NCBI RefSeq assembly: GCF_900116515.1
Contig: NZ_FPBA01000019.1
Span: 1-64,000, forward strand
Direction: 5' to 3'
Origin: Geodermatophilus amargosae
Lineage (GTDB): Bacteria; Actinomycetota; Actinomycetes; Mycobacteriales; Geodermatophilaceae
Length of the DNA: 64,000 bases
Part shown: positions 43,094 through 52,410 of the stretch, piece by piece
How the letters are laid out: every line of letters starts with the position of its first letter
Numbering within the stretch: the first letter of the stretch is position 1
Notes under the pieces: generated by a model
Told to the model about the DNA's origin: nothing
Database searches by the model: none
The model's input: only the letters and a program-made list of their open reading frames with translations
Translations under genes and position numbers: made by a program

Positions 43094-44533
43094 TCATGCG
43101 TCGGCGTGCCAGCCCGGCGGGTGTCGGTGCGCCCACGGCCGGGCCTCCTCCAGCTGGGCCGCGAGCGCGATCAGCGTGGCCTCGTCCGCGGGCCGCCCGA
43201 CCAGCATCGTGCCGATCGGCAGGCCGTCGGCGGTCCAGTGCAGCGGCACGCTGACGGCGGGCTGGCCGGTGACGTTGTAGAGCGCGGTGAAGGCGGCGTA
43301 GCGCTCCTGCCGCGCGAAGTCCGCGGCGCCGTCGCCGTCGGCGTCGAACCAGCCCAGCGGCCGTGGCGTCATCGTCGTCACGGGGGCGAGCAGGACGTCG
43401 AAGCCGTCGGTGGCCTGCACGTACCGGCGGGAGAAGTTCCTCAGCGCGTTGAGCGCCTCCATCGCCGCCTGCGCCGACAGCGCCAGCCCGCGGGCCCGCA
43501 GCTCGCGGGTCAGCGGCCGCAGCTCCCCCACCCGGCCGGCCGGCACCGCCAGGGTCGCCCCCGACAGCGCCCACACCCGCTCGAAGGCGCCCAGCACCTC
43601 AGGGGAGATCAGACCGCCCGGGACGTCGACCACCTCGTGCCCGAGCGACTCGAGCAGCCGGGCGGCGTCGTCGAGGGCGGCGGCCACCTCGGGCTCGAGG
43701 ACGGCACCGGGCAGCGGGAACTCCAGTGCCCGGCCGATCCGCAGCCGCCCGACCGGGCGGTCGGCGCAGCCGAGGAAGGTCTCGCCGGGCGGCAGGGGCG
43801 GCGCCCACGTCGTGTCGCCGGGGACCGGGCCGGCCATCGCGTCGAGCATCGCGGCGGCGTCACGGACCGTCCGGGCCAGGGGACCGTTGGTGCCGAGCCC
43901 GGTGACGTCGCTGCCCAGCGGTGCGTTGCTCACCCGGCCGCGGGTGGGCTTGATGCCGAACAGGCCGTTGATGCTGGCCGGGATGCGGATCGAGCCGCCG
44001 CCGTCGCTGCCCTGCGCGAACGGCAGCATCCCGGCCGCGACCGCCACGGCCGCGCCGCCGCTGGAGCCCCCGGCCAGCCGGGTCGGGTCCCACGGGCAGC
44101 GGGCGGGGCCGGCGACGTCGTTGTCGGTGTAGCAGGGGAAGCCGAACTCAGGTGTGTTCGTCTTGCCGAGGCTGACCGTCCCGGCCGCGGCCAGCTTGGT
44201 GACGACGGCGTCGTCGAACCCGGGCACGAAGTCGGCGTAGACCGCGGAGCCGAAGGTGGTGCGGACGCCGGCGGTGTTGTTGAGGTCCTTGATCGCCGTC
44301 GGGACGCCGAGCAGCGGCGGGAGGTCCCCGCCGCGCAGCGCCCGGGCCTCGGCGTCGGCGGCCGCGGCCAGCGCGCGCTCGGGCGTGACGGTGACGAAGC
44401 CGCCGAGGCCGGCGTCGAGGGCCTCGACCCGGGCGAGCGCGGCCTCGACCAGCTCGACCGGGCTCACCGTCCGGTCCCGGACGGCGGCCGCCTGCTCCAG
44501 CGCGGTGAGCTCGTGCAGCTGCGTCCCGGTCAC
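43094..44533 (-). CDS. Amidase (amidase-signature family)
   Basis: 479 residues. Lys82 (AIKDLNN), cis-Ser in GGSSGG at 155-160 and nucleophile Ser181 (GSDGGGSIRIPA) form the Ser-cisSer-Lys triad. Hydrolyses amides to acid and ammonia; similar to 6-aminohexanoate-cyclic-dimer hydrolase-like and aryl amidases. Not GatA, since no gatB/gatC are nearby. Divergent from kynU with a 37-nt gap. Confidence 0.9.
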   Translation of the reverse strand: MTGTQLHELTALEQAAAVRDRTVSPVELVEAALARVEALDAGLGGFVTVTPERALAAAADAEARALRGGDLPPLLGVPTAIKDLNNTAGVRTTFGSAVYADFVPGFDDAVVTKLAAAGTVSLGKTNTPEFGFPCYTDNDVAGPARCPWDPTRLAGGSSGGAAVAVAAGMLPFAQGSDGGGSIRIPASINGLFGIKPTRGRVSNAPLGSDVTGLGTNGPLARTVRDAAAMLDAMAGPVPGDTTWAPPLPPGETFLGCADRPVGRLRIGRALEFPLPGAVLEPEVAAALDDAARLLESLGHEVVDVPGGLISPEVLGAFERVWALSGATLAVPAGRVGELRPLTRELRARGLALSAQAAMEALNALRNFSRRYVQATDGFDVLLAPVTTMTPRPLGWFDADGDGAADFARQERYAAFTALYNVTGQPAVSVPLHWTADGLPIGTMLVGRPADEATLIALAAQLEEARPWAHRHPPGWHADA

Positions 44534-44570
44534 GGGCGGCGACGCTAGCCCGCGCGGTAGACAGGTCTTC

Positions 44571-45839
44571 GTGCACCTGGCCCAGACGGACCTGACCCGC
44601 GCCGCCGCCGAGGCGCTCGACGACGCCGACCCGCTGGCCGGGTTCCGCGACCGCTTCGCCGGCGTCGAGGACGGCCTGCTCTACCTCGACGGCAACTCGC
44701 TGGGCCGCATGCCGCGCGACACCCCGGCGGCGCTGGCGCGGGTGGCCGAGCAGGAGTGGGGCCGCGGGCTGGTCGGGTCGTGGGCGTCGTGGATCGACGT
44801 CGGCACGCGGGTCGGCGACGTCATCGGCACGGGCGTCCTCGGGGCGCGGCCCGGTGAGGTGCTGATGGCCAACACCACCACCGTCGACCTCTACGAGCTG
44901 GTGGTGGCCGCCGCCGACGCCCGGCCCGGCCGCGACGTGCTGGTCTGCTGCGCCGACGACTTCCCCACCGACCGCTACGTCGTCGCCGGCATCGCGGCCG
45001 CCCGCGGGATGACCGTGCGCGAGGTGCCCGCCGACGTCGACGAGGGTCTCGACCCCGCCGACCTGGCCGCCGCGCTGGACGAGCGGGTCGCCGTCGTCGT
45101 GCTGTCGGCGGTGGCCTACCGGTCGGGGGCGCTGGCCGACGTCCCTGCGGTGACGGCGGCGGCCCGCGACGCCGGCGCGCTCGTCGTCTGGGACCTCTCG
45201 CACGCCGCCGGCGCGGTGGAGCTGGACCTGGCCGCCAACGGGGTCGACCTCGCCGTCGGGTGCACGTACAAGTACCTCAACGGCGGGCCCGGCGCGCCGG
45301 CGTTCCTCTACGTGCGGGGGGAGCTGCAGGAGTCGCTGCGCCAGCCGATCTGGGGCTGGTTCGGCCAGCGCGACCAGTTCGCGATGGGGCCGGTGTACGA
45401 CCCGGTGCCGGGCATCGGGCGGTTCGCCACCGGGACGCCGCCGGTGCTCGCGGCCGCCGCGGTGGAGGTGGGGGCGCGGCTGGTGGCCGAGGCGGGCATC
45501 GACCGGCTGGCGGCGAAGGGGCGGGCGCTCACCGGGCTGCTGGTCGACCTCGCCGACGCCCACCTGGCACCGCACGGCGTGGCGCTGGCCAGCCCCCGCG
45601 ACGCCGCCCGCCGCGGGTCGCACGTCACGCTGGCGCACCCGCACGCCTGGCAGCTGACGCAGGCGCTGGTCGACCGCGGGGTGGTGCCGGACTTCCGCAC
45701 ACCCGACCGCGTCCGCCTCGGGCCCGCGCCGCTCTACACCCGGTTCGTCGACGTCTGGGACGCCGTCGACCGCTTCCGCCTGCTCCTCGAGGACGGCGGC
45801 TGGGCCGCCTACCCCGAGGAGCGCGCCCCCGTCACCTGA
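44571..45839 (+). CDS. kynU: Kynureninase
   Basis: 422 residues from GTG 44571. 'LYLDGNSLGRMP' start, 'WDLSHAAGAVELDL' and PLP Lys234 in CTYKYLNGGPGAPAF are diagnostic. It cleaves kynurenine or 3-hydroxykynurenine to anthranilates and alanine. No tryptophan dioxygenase or formamidase adjoins; the cyclase-family protein at 18.8 kb is in a different context. A strong hairpin follows. Confidence 0.93.
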   Translation: MHLAQTDLTRAAAEALDDADPLAGFRDRFAGVEDGLLYLDGNSLGRMPRDTPAALARVAEQEWGRGLVGSWASWIDVGTRVGDVIGTGVLGARPGEVLMANTTTVDLYELVVAAADARPGRDVLVCCADDFPTDRYVVAGIAAARGMTVREVPADVDEGLDPADLAAALDERVAVVVLSAVAYRSGALADVPAVTAAARDAGALVVWDLSHAAGAVELDLAANGVDLAVGCTYKYLNGGPGAPAFLYVRGELQESLRQPIWGWFGQRDQFAMGPVYDPVPGIGRFATGTPPVLAAAAVEVGARLVAEAGIDRLAAKGRALTGLLVDLADAHLAPHGVALASPRDAARRGSHVTLAHPHAWQLTQALVDRGVVPDFRTPDRVRLGPAPLYTRFVDVWDAVDRFRLLLEDGGWAAYPEERAPVT

Positions 45840-45841
45840 CG

Positions 45842-45902
45842 AGGCATAGGAAGCAATGCGCACGTCTCACGCCCCGATACGTGCGTATTGCTTCCTATGC
45901 CT
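45842..45902. terminator. 24-bp stem hairpin between convergent genes
   Basis: AGGCATAGGAAGCAATGCGC(ACGT) at 45842-45865 pairs with its reverse complement at 45879-45902, with one G-U-type mismatch. The loop is 13 nt. It sits 3 nt past the kynU stop and ends 3 nt before the stop of the next gene, so it can end both transcripts. Markedly AT-richer than its surroundings. Confidence 0.85.
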
Positions 45903-45904
45903 GG

Positions 45905-46768
45905 CTAGGTGACGTCGGGGGGGACGCCGATCGGGTTGCGGTCGGGGAACAGCCCGGCGGTGACGACGGCGCGGCGCACGGGCACCAGCAGCTCGGCCAG
46001 GCGGTCGCAGCGGGGGTCACCGAGGGTCCGCCACGGGGCGAGGGCGAGGCGGTCGGTGTCGGTCTCGATCGCGGTGACCATGGCCAGGCCCTCGGCCGAC
46101 AGCTCGTCGCCGTCGAGCCAGCCGCGGCCGGCCAGCTCGTCGGACGCGGCGGCCCACGCGTCGTCGTCCCACCCGCGGGCCTTCTGCAGCCACTCGCGGT
46201 CCACCCGCCCCGCCGCGGCCACCAGCACGTGAGCGCCGACACCGGACACCTCGCGGCCGACCAGCGCGACGGTGTGCCCGTCGCCGCGGTGCTCGCGCAG
46301 GGTGGTGAGCGACTGCCACAGCGCCAGGTGCGGCTCGTCGGGGACGGCCACCGCCGCGTTCGCCGCGGCGAGCGGACGGCCGGGCAGGTCGACCGCATCG
46401 GCGGCGACCCGCGCCAGCCCCGCGGCCTCCGCCGCCTCGGCCGAGGCCGCCCACTCCCCCAGCACCCGGCGCACCGTCGCGTCGACGCCTGCCAGCCGGG
46501 CCGCCAGCGCCCCGGCCGGCGTCACCGCGTCCCACACCGCGGGCACGCGGCGGGCGACGAAGGACGGCGCGAAGTTGACGAAGGTCGCCGTCACGACCTC
46601 CGGGCCCACCGGCCCGAGCGGCGCCGCGCGCATCGCGAAGTAGGCCGACCAGAAGCCGGTCAGCCCGGCCGCCTCCGCCGCGGCCCGCGACTCGTCGGAG
46701 AAGTACGTCAGTGCGTGGTACGGCTCACCCAGCGCCCACAGCCGTCGGGCGGTGCCGGCCGAGGTCAT
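45905..46768 (-). CDS. SCO6745 family protein
   Basis: 287 residues. Matches the pattern of this actinobacterial family: 'LGEPYHALTYF', 'GFWSAYFAMRAAPLGPV', 'FVNFAPSFVARRVPAVW' and 'HVALW..L..LREHRGDGH'-type middle. All-helical with an HTH-like C-terminal region (DELAGRGWL..GLAM). Regulatory role possible but unproven. Overlaps the HNH gene by four bases. Confidence 0.8.
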   Translation of the reverse strand: MTSAGTARRLWALGEPYHALTYFSDESRAAAEAAGLTGFWSAYFAMRAAPLGPVGPEVVTATFVNFAPSFVARRVPAVWDAVTPAGALAARLAGVDATVRRVLGEWAASAEAAEAAGLARVAADAVDLPGRPLAAANAAVAVPDEPHLALWQSLTTLREHRGDGHTVALVGREVSGVGAHVLVAAAGRVDREWLQKARGWDDDAWAAASDELAGRGWLDGDELSAEGLAMVTAIETDTDRLALAPWRTLGDPRCDRLAELLVPVRRAVVTAGLFPDRNPIGVPPDVT

Positions 46769-47373
46769 GCCGAGACACTCTCCGGCACGCCGAGCCACTC
46801 GCGCCAGCGCGGGTCGACGCTGCGGGCGCCGAGCAGCCGCCAGGCCGCGCCGCTCGGGGTGTGCGGCGGGTGCGGCAGCTTCCAGCCCAGCTCGGCCAGC
46901 GAGCGGTCGGCCTTGGTGTGGTTGCACCGGCGGCAGGCGGCCACGACGTTGTCCCACGTGTGCGTGCCGCCCCGGCTGCGCGGCACCACGTGGTCGATGC
47001 TGGTCGCCGAGCTGCCGCAGTAGACGCAGGTCTGCCCGTCGCGGGTGAACACCGCGCGCCGCGACAGCGGGACCTGGGCCGGGTAGGGCACCCGCACGTA
47101 CCGGGTCAGGCGCACGACCACGGGCACCGGCAGGCTCACGCGCTCGGCGTGGACCACCTCGGCGGCGTCGTCGACCGGGACCGCCTTGTCCGCCAGGACC
47201 AGCACGATCGCGCGGCGGCTGGACACCACGCACAGCGGCTCGTAGGTGGCGTTCAGCAGCAGCGTGGCGGCCGTCGTGCCGGACGAGGGCACGGGCAGCC
47301 GGGGGACGGGGACGGGGTCGCGCCGCGGACCTGGGTGGCCCGCCGGCGACGACCCGGACGCGGAACGCGACAC
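46765..47373 (-). CDS. HNH endonuclease
   Basis: 202 residues from GTG 47373 with GGAGG 6 nt before it; an ATG at 47430 is in frame. 'LLLNATYEPLCVVSSRRA' is the family N-terminus. HNH core: C-x2-C (CVYCG), SIDHVVPRSRGG, then CRRCNHTKAD. This widespread actinobacterial type is housekeeping-like and probably acts on DNA; target unknown. It is the likely Rv2469c equivalent. Confidence 0.88.
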   Translation of the reverse strand: MSRSASGSSPAGHPGPRRDPVPVPRLPVPSSGTTAATLLLNATYEPLCVVSSRRAIVLVLADKAVPVDDAAEVVHAERVSLPVPVVVRLTRYVRVPYPAQVPLSRRAVFTRDGQTCVYCGSSATSIDHVVPRSRGGTHTWDNVVAACRRCNHTKADRSLAELGWKLPHPPHTPSGAAWRLLGARSVDPRWREWLGVPESVSA

Positions 47374-47493
47374 GGAGCACCTCCGGAGGCCCCGGACCGC
47401 CGTACCGGGGCGGCCCGTGAGCAAGCCCATAGTGCCCTGACCAGGCCCGGTGGCGCTCGTGGGGAGCCCACGGCCGCGGTTACGGTGGTCCGG

Positions 47494-49581
47494 GTGCGCT
47501 ACCCCGACGCCGAGAAGCTCGACCTGGTCGAGGACCTGCACGGCCACCGCGTGGCCGACCCCTACCGCTGGCTGGAGGACGCCGGCGACCCGCGGACGCA
47601 GGCGTGGACCGCCGCAGAGGACGCCCTCACCGCCGAGGTGCTCGGCGCCCTCCCGCTGCGCGCCGACCTCGCCGCCCACCTCGAGCGGCTCGTGCACGCC
47701 GGCGCCGTCGGCGTCCCGGTGCACCGCGGCGGCCGGGCGTTCTCCACCCGCCGCGACCCCGGCCAGGAGCACGCCGTCCTGCGGGTCCGCGAGCCCGACG
47801 GCACCGTCCGGGTGCTGGTCGACCCCGTGGAGGTCGACCCGGCCGGGACGACGACGCTCGACGCCTGGTCGCCGTCGTGGGAGGGCGACCGGCTGGCCTA
47901 CCAGCTGTCCACCGGCGGCGACGAGGAGTCGCGGCTGTACGTCCTCGACGTCGCCACGGGGAAGCAGGTCGACGGCCCGGTCGACCGCTGCCGCTACTCC
48001 CCCGTCGCCTGGCTGCCCGGCGGCGAGGAGCTCTTCTACGTCCGCCGGCTCCCCCCCGGCCAGGTGCCCGCCGGCGAGGAGCAGTTCCACCGCCGGGTGT
48101 GGCGCCACCGGGTCGGGGCCGACCCCGACGGCGACGTCCTGGTGCACGGCGAGGGGCTCGACCCCACCAACTACTACGGCGTCCGGGTCAGTGCGGACGG
48201 CCGCTGGCTGGCCGTGTCCGCCTCCGCCGGGACCGCGCCGCGCGACGACGTCTGGCTGGCCGACCTCGCGGGAGACGGCGACCTGCGGGAGCTCCAGGTC
48301 GGCGTCGACGCGCAGACCGCCGCCTGGGTGGCCCGCGACGGCCGGCTGTGGCTGCTGAGCGACCGCGGCACCCCGCGCTGGCGGCTGGCCGTCGCCGACC
48401 CCGCCGACCCCGCCACCTGGCCGGTCGAGGCGTGGACCGACGTCGTCCCGCAGTCCGACGACGGCGTGCTGTCCGACGTCGCGCTGGTCGACGGCGCGGA
48501 CGGGTCGCTGCAGGTGCTCGCCGTCCACTCGGTCGACGCCACCGACCGGCTCTCGGTGTGGGCCGCGGACGGCTCGGGCCGGCTGGCGGAGGTGACCGGC
48601 CTCGGCGCCGGCAGCGTCTCCGGCGTCAGCGCACCGCCCGAGGGCGGGACGACGGCGTGGGTGGGCTACACCGACCACGCGACCCCGCCGTCGGTGCTGC
48701 GCTGGGACGCCGCCGAGCCGAGGGCGCTGGCCGAGGACGAGCGCGCGCCGGTGGCCGGCGAGGTGCCGGAGATGACCGTCGTGGAGACGCACGCGACCTC
48801 GCCCGACGGGACGCCCGTGCACCTGTTCGTGCTCTCCGGCAGCGGGACGCCGGACACCCCGCGGCCGACCGTGCTCTACGGCTACGGCGGCTTCAACGTC
48901 TCGCTGACGCCGGGCTACTCGGCGCAGGCGCTGGCGTGGGTCGCCGCCGGCGGCGTCTGGGCGGTGGCCAACCTGCGCGGCGGCTCCGAGCACGGCGAGG
49001 AGTGGCACCGCGCCGGGATGCGCGAGCGGAAGCAGAACGTCTTCGACGACTTCGCCGCCGCCGGCGAGCACCTGGTCGCCGAGGGCTGGACGACGCACCG
49101 GCAGCTGGCGGTGATGGGCGGGTCCAACGGCGGCCTGCTCGTGGGCGCCACCCTCACCCAGCGGCCCGACCTCGCCGCCGGCGTCGTCTGCAGCGCCCCG
49201 CTGCTGGACATGGTCCGGTACGAGCGCTTCGGCCTGGGCCGCACCTGGAACGACGAGTACGGCACCGCCGAGGACCCGGTCGAGCTCGGCTGGCTGCTGG
49301 GCTACTCGCCGTACCACGCCGTGCGGGAGGGCACCGCCTACCCGGCGACGCTGTTCACGACCTTCGAGTCCGACACCCGCGTGGACCCGCTGCACGCCCG
49401 CAAGCTCGCCGCCGCGCTGCAGGCGGCGACGAGCGCGGAGGCGCCCGTCGTCCTGCGGCGGGAGACGTCGGTCGGCCACGGCGCCCGGGCGGTCAGCCGC
49501 ACCGTCGGCCTGGCCGCCGACCAGCTGGCCTTCCTCGCCGCGGCCACCGGTCTGTCCGGTTGGGGCGCGCCGCCCTCCTGA
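47494..49581 (+). CDS. Prolyl oligopeptidase (S9A family)
   Basis: 695 residues from GTG 47494 (GTG 47485 also possible). N-terminal 'DPYRWLED' and a beta-propeller up to about 420, then the alpha/beta-hydrolase with Ser544 in GGSNGGLL, Asp in 'ESDTRVDP' and His in '[10 protein letters not shown]'. It cleaves short peptides after proline. No signal peptide. Divergent from the HNH gene. Confidence 0.92.
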   Translation: MRYPDAEKLDLVEDLHGHRVADPYRWLEDAGDPRTQAWTAAEDALTAEVLGALPLRADLAAHLERLVHAGAVGVPVHRGGRAFSTRRDPGQEHAVLRVREPDGTVRVLVDPVEVDPAGTTTLDAWSPSWEGDRLAYQLSTGGDEESRLYVLDVATGKQVDGPVDRCRYSPVAWLPGGEELFYVRRLPPGQVPAGEEQFHRRVWRHRVGADPDGDVLVHGEGLDPTNYYGVRVSADGRWLAVSASAGTAPRDDVWLADLAGDGDLRELQVGVDAQTAAWVARDGRLWLLSDRGTPRWRLAVADPADPATWPVEAWTDVVPQSDDGVLSDVALVDGADGSLQVLAVHSVDATDRLSVWAADGSGRLAEVTGLGAGSVSGVSAPPEGGTTAWVGYTDHATPPSVLRWDAAEPRALAEDERAPVAGEVPEMTVVETHATSPDGTPVHLFVLSGSGTPDTPRPTVLYGYGGFNVSLTPGYSAQALAWVAAGGVWAVANLRGGSEHGEEWHRAGMRERKQNVFDDFAAAGEHLVAEGWTTHRQLAVMGGSNGGLLVGATLTQRPDLAAGVVCSAPLLDMVRYERFGLGRTWNDEYGTAEDPVELGWLLGYSPYHAVREGTAYPATLFTTFESDTRVDPLHARKLAAALQAATSAEAPVVLRRETSVGHGARAVSRTVGLAADQLAFLAAATGLSGWGAPPS

Positions 49582-49613
49582 TCCGCCGTCCCGACCTGAC
49601 ACCATGGAGAGTG

Positions 49614-50645
49614 ATGACCGCTCCACCCTCCGTGATGATCGCCGCCGCCGACAGCGGCCTCGGCGACGCCGCCCCCGCGTGCCTGACCGATCCCACCACC
49701 CTGTGCGCCAAGGTCTACGAGCTGTCCGGCCTGGGCTGGCTGGCCACCAACGCCGAAGCGCTGATCGAGAAACCCGCGAAGATCCTGCTGGTGGTCGTGG
49801 TGGCCGCCGTCGTCCGGATGCTGCTGCACCGGGCGATCCGGCGGCTGACCGACCGCACCGCCACCGGCGCGATGCCCACGATCCTGCGGCCGCTGCGCAA
49901 CCGCGCCGCCGCCGGCGGCACCGACCCGCTCGAGCAGGTCGCCGCCCGGCGCACCCAGCGCGCCGAGGCGATCGGGTCGGTGCTGCGCAGCGTCGCGTCG
50001 TTCGTCGTCATGGGCATCGCCGTCGTGCTGGTGCTCGGCGAGCTGGGCCTCAACCTGGCGCCGATCGTGGCCAGCGCCGGCGTCGTCGGCGTCGCGCTCG
50101 GCTTCGGCGCGCAGAACCTGATCAAGGACTTCATCGCCGGGATCGGGATCATCCTCGAGGACCAGTACGGCGTCGGCGACGTCGTCGACCTCGGCGAGGC
50201 CAGCGGCACCGTCGAGGCGGTGGGCCTGCGGATCACCCGGCTGCGCGACGTCAACGGCGTCGTCTGGTACGCCCGCAACGGCGAGATCCTGCGCGTGGGC
50301 AACAAGAGCCAGGGCTACGCCCAGGTGGTCATCGACATGCCCGTCGCGCACGACACCGACCTCGAGCGCTGCCGCCGGGTCATGCAGGAGGTGGCCGACC
50401 GCGTGTACGCCGAGGAGGACTGGTCGGCGGTGCTGCTGGCCGAGCCGGAGTCCCTCGGCGTCGAGCAGATCACCGCCGAGGGCGTCTTCATGCGGGTGCA
50501 GGTGCGCACCACCAACGCCGACCAGTGGCGGGTCGGCCGGGAGCTGCGCATGCGGCTCAAGGAGCGCTTCGTCGCCGAGGGCATCAGGACGCCACCCCCG
50601 CTGATCGGCGCTTCCTCCGGCGCTGCGGGCAACGGCGCCCGATGA
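49614..50645 (+). CDS. MscS-type mechanosensitive channel
   Basis: 343 residues from the ATG at 49614, with GGAGAG just before. Three hydrophobic segments (about 60-80, 125-150, 155-185). '[33 protein letters not shown]' is the TM3/pore and beta-domain signature, and '[20 protein letters not shown]' follows. Releases solutes on hypo-osmotic shock. Its stop overlaps the MFS gene start. Confidence 0.92.
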   Translation: MTAPPSVMIAAADSGLGDAAPACLTDPTTLCAKVYELSGLGWLATNAEALIEKPAKILLVVVVAAVVRMLLHRAIRRLTDRTATGAMPTILRPLRNRAAAGGTDPLEQVAARRTQRAEAIGSVLRSVASFVVMGIAVVLVLGELGLNLAPIVASAGVVGVALGFGAQNLIKDFIAGIGIILEDQYGVGDVVDLGEASGTVEAVGLRITRLRDVNGVVWYARNGEILRVGNKSQGYAQVVIDMPVAHDTDLERCRRVMQEVADRVYAEEDWSAVLLAEPESLGVEQITAEGVFMRVQVRTTNADQWRVGRELRMRLKERFVAEGIRTPPPLIGASSGAAGNGAR

Positions 50646-51922
50646 CCACCGGGGACGGCCGGCCGGCGACCTTCCGCGAGGTCTTCGCCGTCCGCGAGTT
50701 CCGCCCGCTGTTCGGCACCTACACGCTGTCGACCATCGGCGACGAGCTCGCGCGGGTCGCGCTCACCGTCCTCGTCTACCAGCGCACCGACTCACCACTG
50801 CTGGCGGCGTTCACCTTCGCGCTCGGCTTCCTGCCGTGGGCGCTGGGCGGGCCGGTGCTCGCCACGATCGCCGACCGCTTCCCGCGGCACCGGGTGCTGA
50901 TCACCAGCGACGTCGTCCGCGCCGCCCTGGTCGCCGGCATGGCGGTCCCCGGGACGCCGCTGCCCGTCCTGCTGGCGCTGCTGTTACTCGTCTCGCTGTT
51001 CGCGCCGCCCTTCGAGTCGGCCCGCGCGGCGCTCATGGCCGACGTCCTGGAGGGCGAGCGGTACGCCGTCGCCACCTCCCTGACCAACGTCAGCCTGCAG
51101 ATGTCCCAGGTCGTCGGGTTCCTCGCCGCGGGCGGGCTGGTCACCGTGCTCAGTCCCTCGGCCGTGCTGCTGGCCGACGCGGCCACCTTCGCCGTCTCCG
51201 CCGTCTGGCTCACCGTCGGGCTGCAGCGGCGTCCGGCGCCGACCGAGGGCGTCGCGGAGCCCGCGTCGGTGTGGCGGGAGGCCGGCGAGGGCCTGCGGCT
51301 GATCGGCGGCAGCCCGCGGCTGCTGGCCATCATCGCCCTGCTGTGGGTGGGCACCCTGTTCGCCAACGCCGCCGAGGGCATCGCCGCCCCGCTCACCGAC
51401 GAGCTCGGCGAGCGGGCCGTCCAGGTCGGCGTGCTGCTCGCGGCCCAGCCCCTCGGGACGACCGTCGGCGGCCTGGTGCTCGCCCGGCTGCTGGGGACGG
51501 CGCGCAGCGACCGGCTGATGCCGCTGCTGGTCGGCCTGTCGCTGGCGCCGGTGCTGCTGGCCGGGCTCGTGGTGATGAGCGCGGGCCCCGGCCGGGGCGC
51601 CTACGCGCTCGTGGTCGTTCTGCTGTTCGTGTCCGGGCTCGGCGCCTCGTGGAGCATCCCGCTCAACGTCGCCTTCGTGCAGGCGGTGCCGCCGGCCTAC
51701 CGGGGACGCGCCTTCGGCGTCGCGGTCAGCGGGCTCTACGGCATCCAGGGCGTCGGGGCGCTGGCCGCCGGGCTGGCCGCGGAGGGGCTCGCGCCGAGCG
51801 CCGTCGTGGCGCTGGCCGGCGGGATCGGCCTGGTCGCGGTCGTGCCGCCGCTGCTCGCCTACGGGCGGACGAGGGGCGCCGTGGCGCAGGACAGCCCGGC
51901 TGCGGGACCATCGGTGCCATGA
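50642..51922 (+). CDS. MFS transporter
   Basis: 426 residues, about 12 transmembrane helices. '[11 protein letters not shown]' is the loop 2-3 signature, and '[15 protein letters not shown]' is found in the MFS_3/enterobactin-exporter-like group of drug exporters. Translationally linked (ATGA) to the MscS gene before and the globin gene after. Substrate unknown. Confidence 0.88.
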   Translation: MTTGDGRPATFREVFAVREFRPLFGTYTLSTIGDELARVALTVLVYQRTDSPLLAAFTFALGFLPWALGGPVLATIADRFPRHRVLITSDVVRAALVAGMAVPGTPLPVLLALLLLVSLFAPPFESARAALMADVLEGERYAVATSLTNVSLQMSQVVGFLAAGGLVTVLSPSAVLLADAATFAVSAVWLTVGLQRRPAPTEGVAEPASVWREAGEGLRLIGGSPRLLAIIALLWVGTLFANAAEGIAAPLTDELGERAVQVGVLLAAQPLGTTVGGLVLARLLGTARSDRLMPLLVGLSLAPVLLAGLVVMSAGPGRGAYALVVVLLFVSGLGASWSIPLNVAFVQAVPPAYRGRAFGVAVSGLYGIQGVGALAAGLAAEGLAPSAVVALAGGIGLVAVVPPLLAYGRTRGAVAQDSPAAGPSVP

Positions 51923-52317
51923 GCGAGGCGAGCCGGTCCCTGCCCTCGGCACGGACCTTCTACGACGAGGTCGGCGGCGAGCCGACCTTCCGCCGCCTCG
52001 TCGCCCGGTTCTACGCCGGCGTCAAGGCCGACCCGGTGCTCGCGCCGCTCTACCCCCAGGACGACTGGGAGGGCGCCGAGACCCGTCTGCGCCGCTTCCT
52101 CGCGCAGTACTGGGGCGGCCCGACCACGTACTCGCAGGAGCGCGGCCACCCGCGCCTGCGGATGCGGCACGCCCCCTTCGCGATCGGCGAGGCCGAGCGA
52201 GACGCGTGGCTGCGGCACATGCGCGACGCCGTCGACAGCCTCGAGCTCGACGACGAGCAGGACGACACCCTGTGGGCCTACCTGACGATGGCCGCCCACA
52301 GCATGCAGAACCGGTGA
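51919..52317 (+). CDS. glbO: Truncated haemoglobin, group II
   Basis: 132 residues. '[22 protein letters not shown]' (Phe and Tyr of helix B), '[14 protein letters not shown]' and proximal His in '[10 protein letters not shown]' with 'RDAWLRHM' (Trp G8) define trHbO. Binds O2; in mycobacteria linked to respiration and redox defence. Precedes the aglA-like gene, as Rv2470-Rv2471 do. Confidence 0.93.
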   Translation: MSEASRSLPSARTFYDEVGGEPTFRRLVARFYAGVKADPVLAPLYPQDDWEGAETRLRRFLAQYWGGPTTYSQERGHPRLRMRHAPFAIGEAERDAWLRHMRDAVDSLELDDEQDDTLWAYLTMAAHSMQNR

Positions 52318-52327
52318 GGACCCCCCG

Positions 52328-52387
52328 AAGGACCCCCTCGCCCCCCGCCCCTCGCCCCTCGCGGCGGGGCCCTGCGAGGGGGCCGTT
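52328..52387. repeat. AAGGACCCCCTC...GAGGGGGCCGTT intergenic hairpin element
   Basis: AAGGACCCCCTCG at 52328-52340 and CGAGGGGGCCGTT at 52375-52387 form a long-range stem round a C-rich centre. The same ends recur at 61917-61975. It acts at least as a terminator after glbO; the conserved outer ends suggest a repeat family. Confidence 0.65.
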
Positions 52388-52410
52388 CCCTCATGTCACC
52401 TAGGAGCCCG

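Noticed and set aside
47431-49626. Long N-terminal extension of the HNH frame
   Set aside because: Antisense to the prolyl oligopeptidase; GTG 47373 has GGAGG and fits homologue length.
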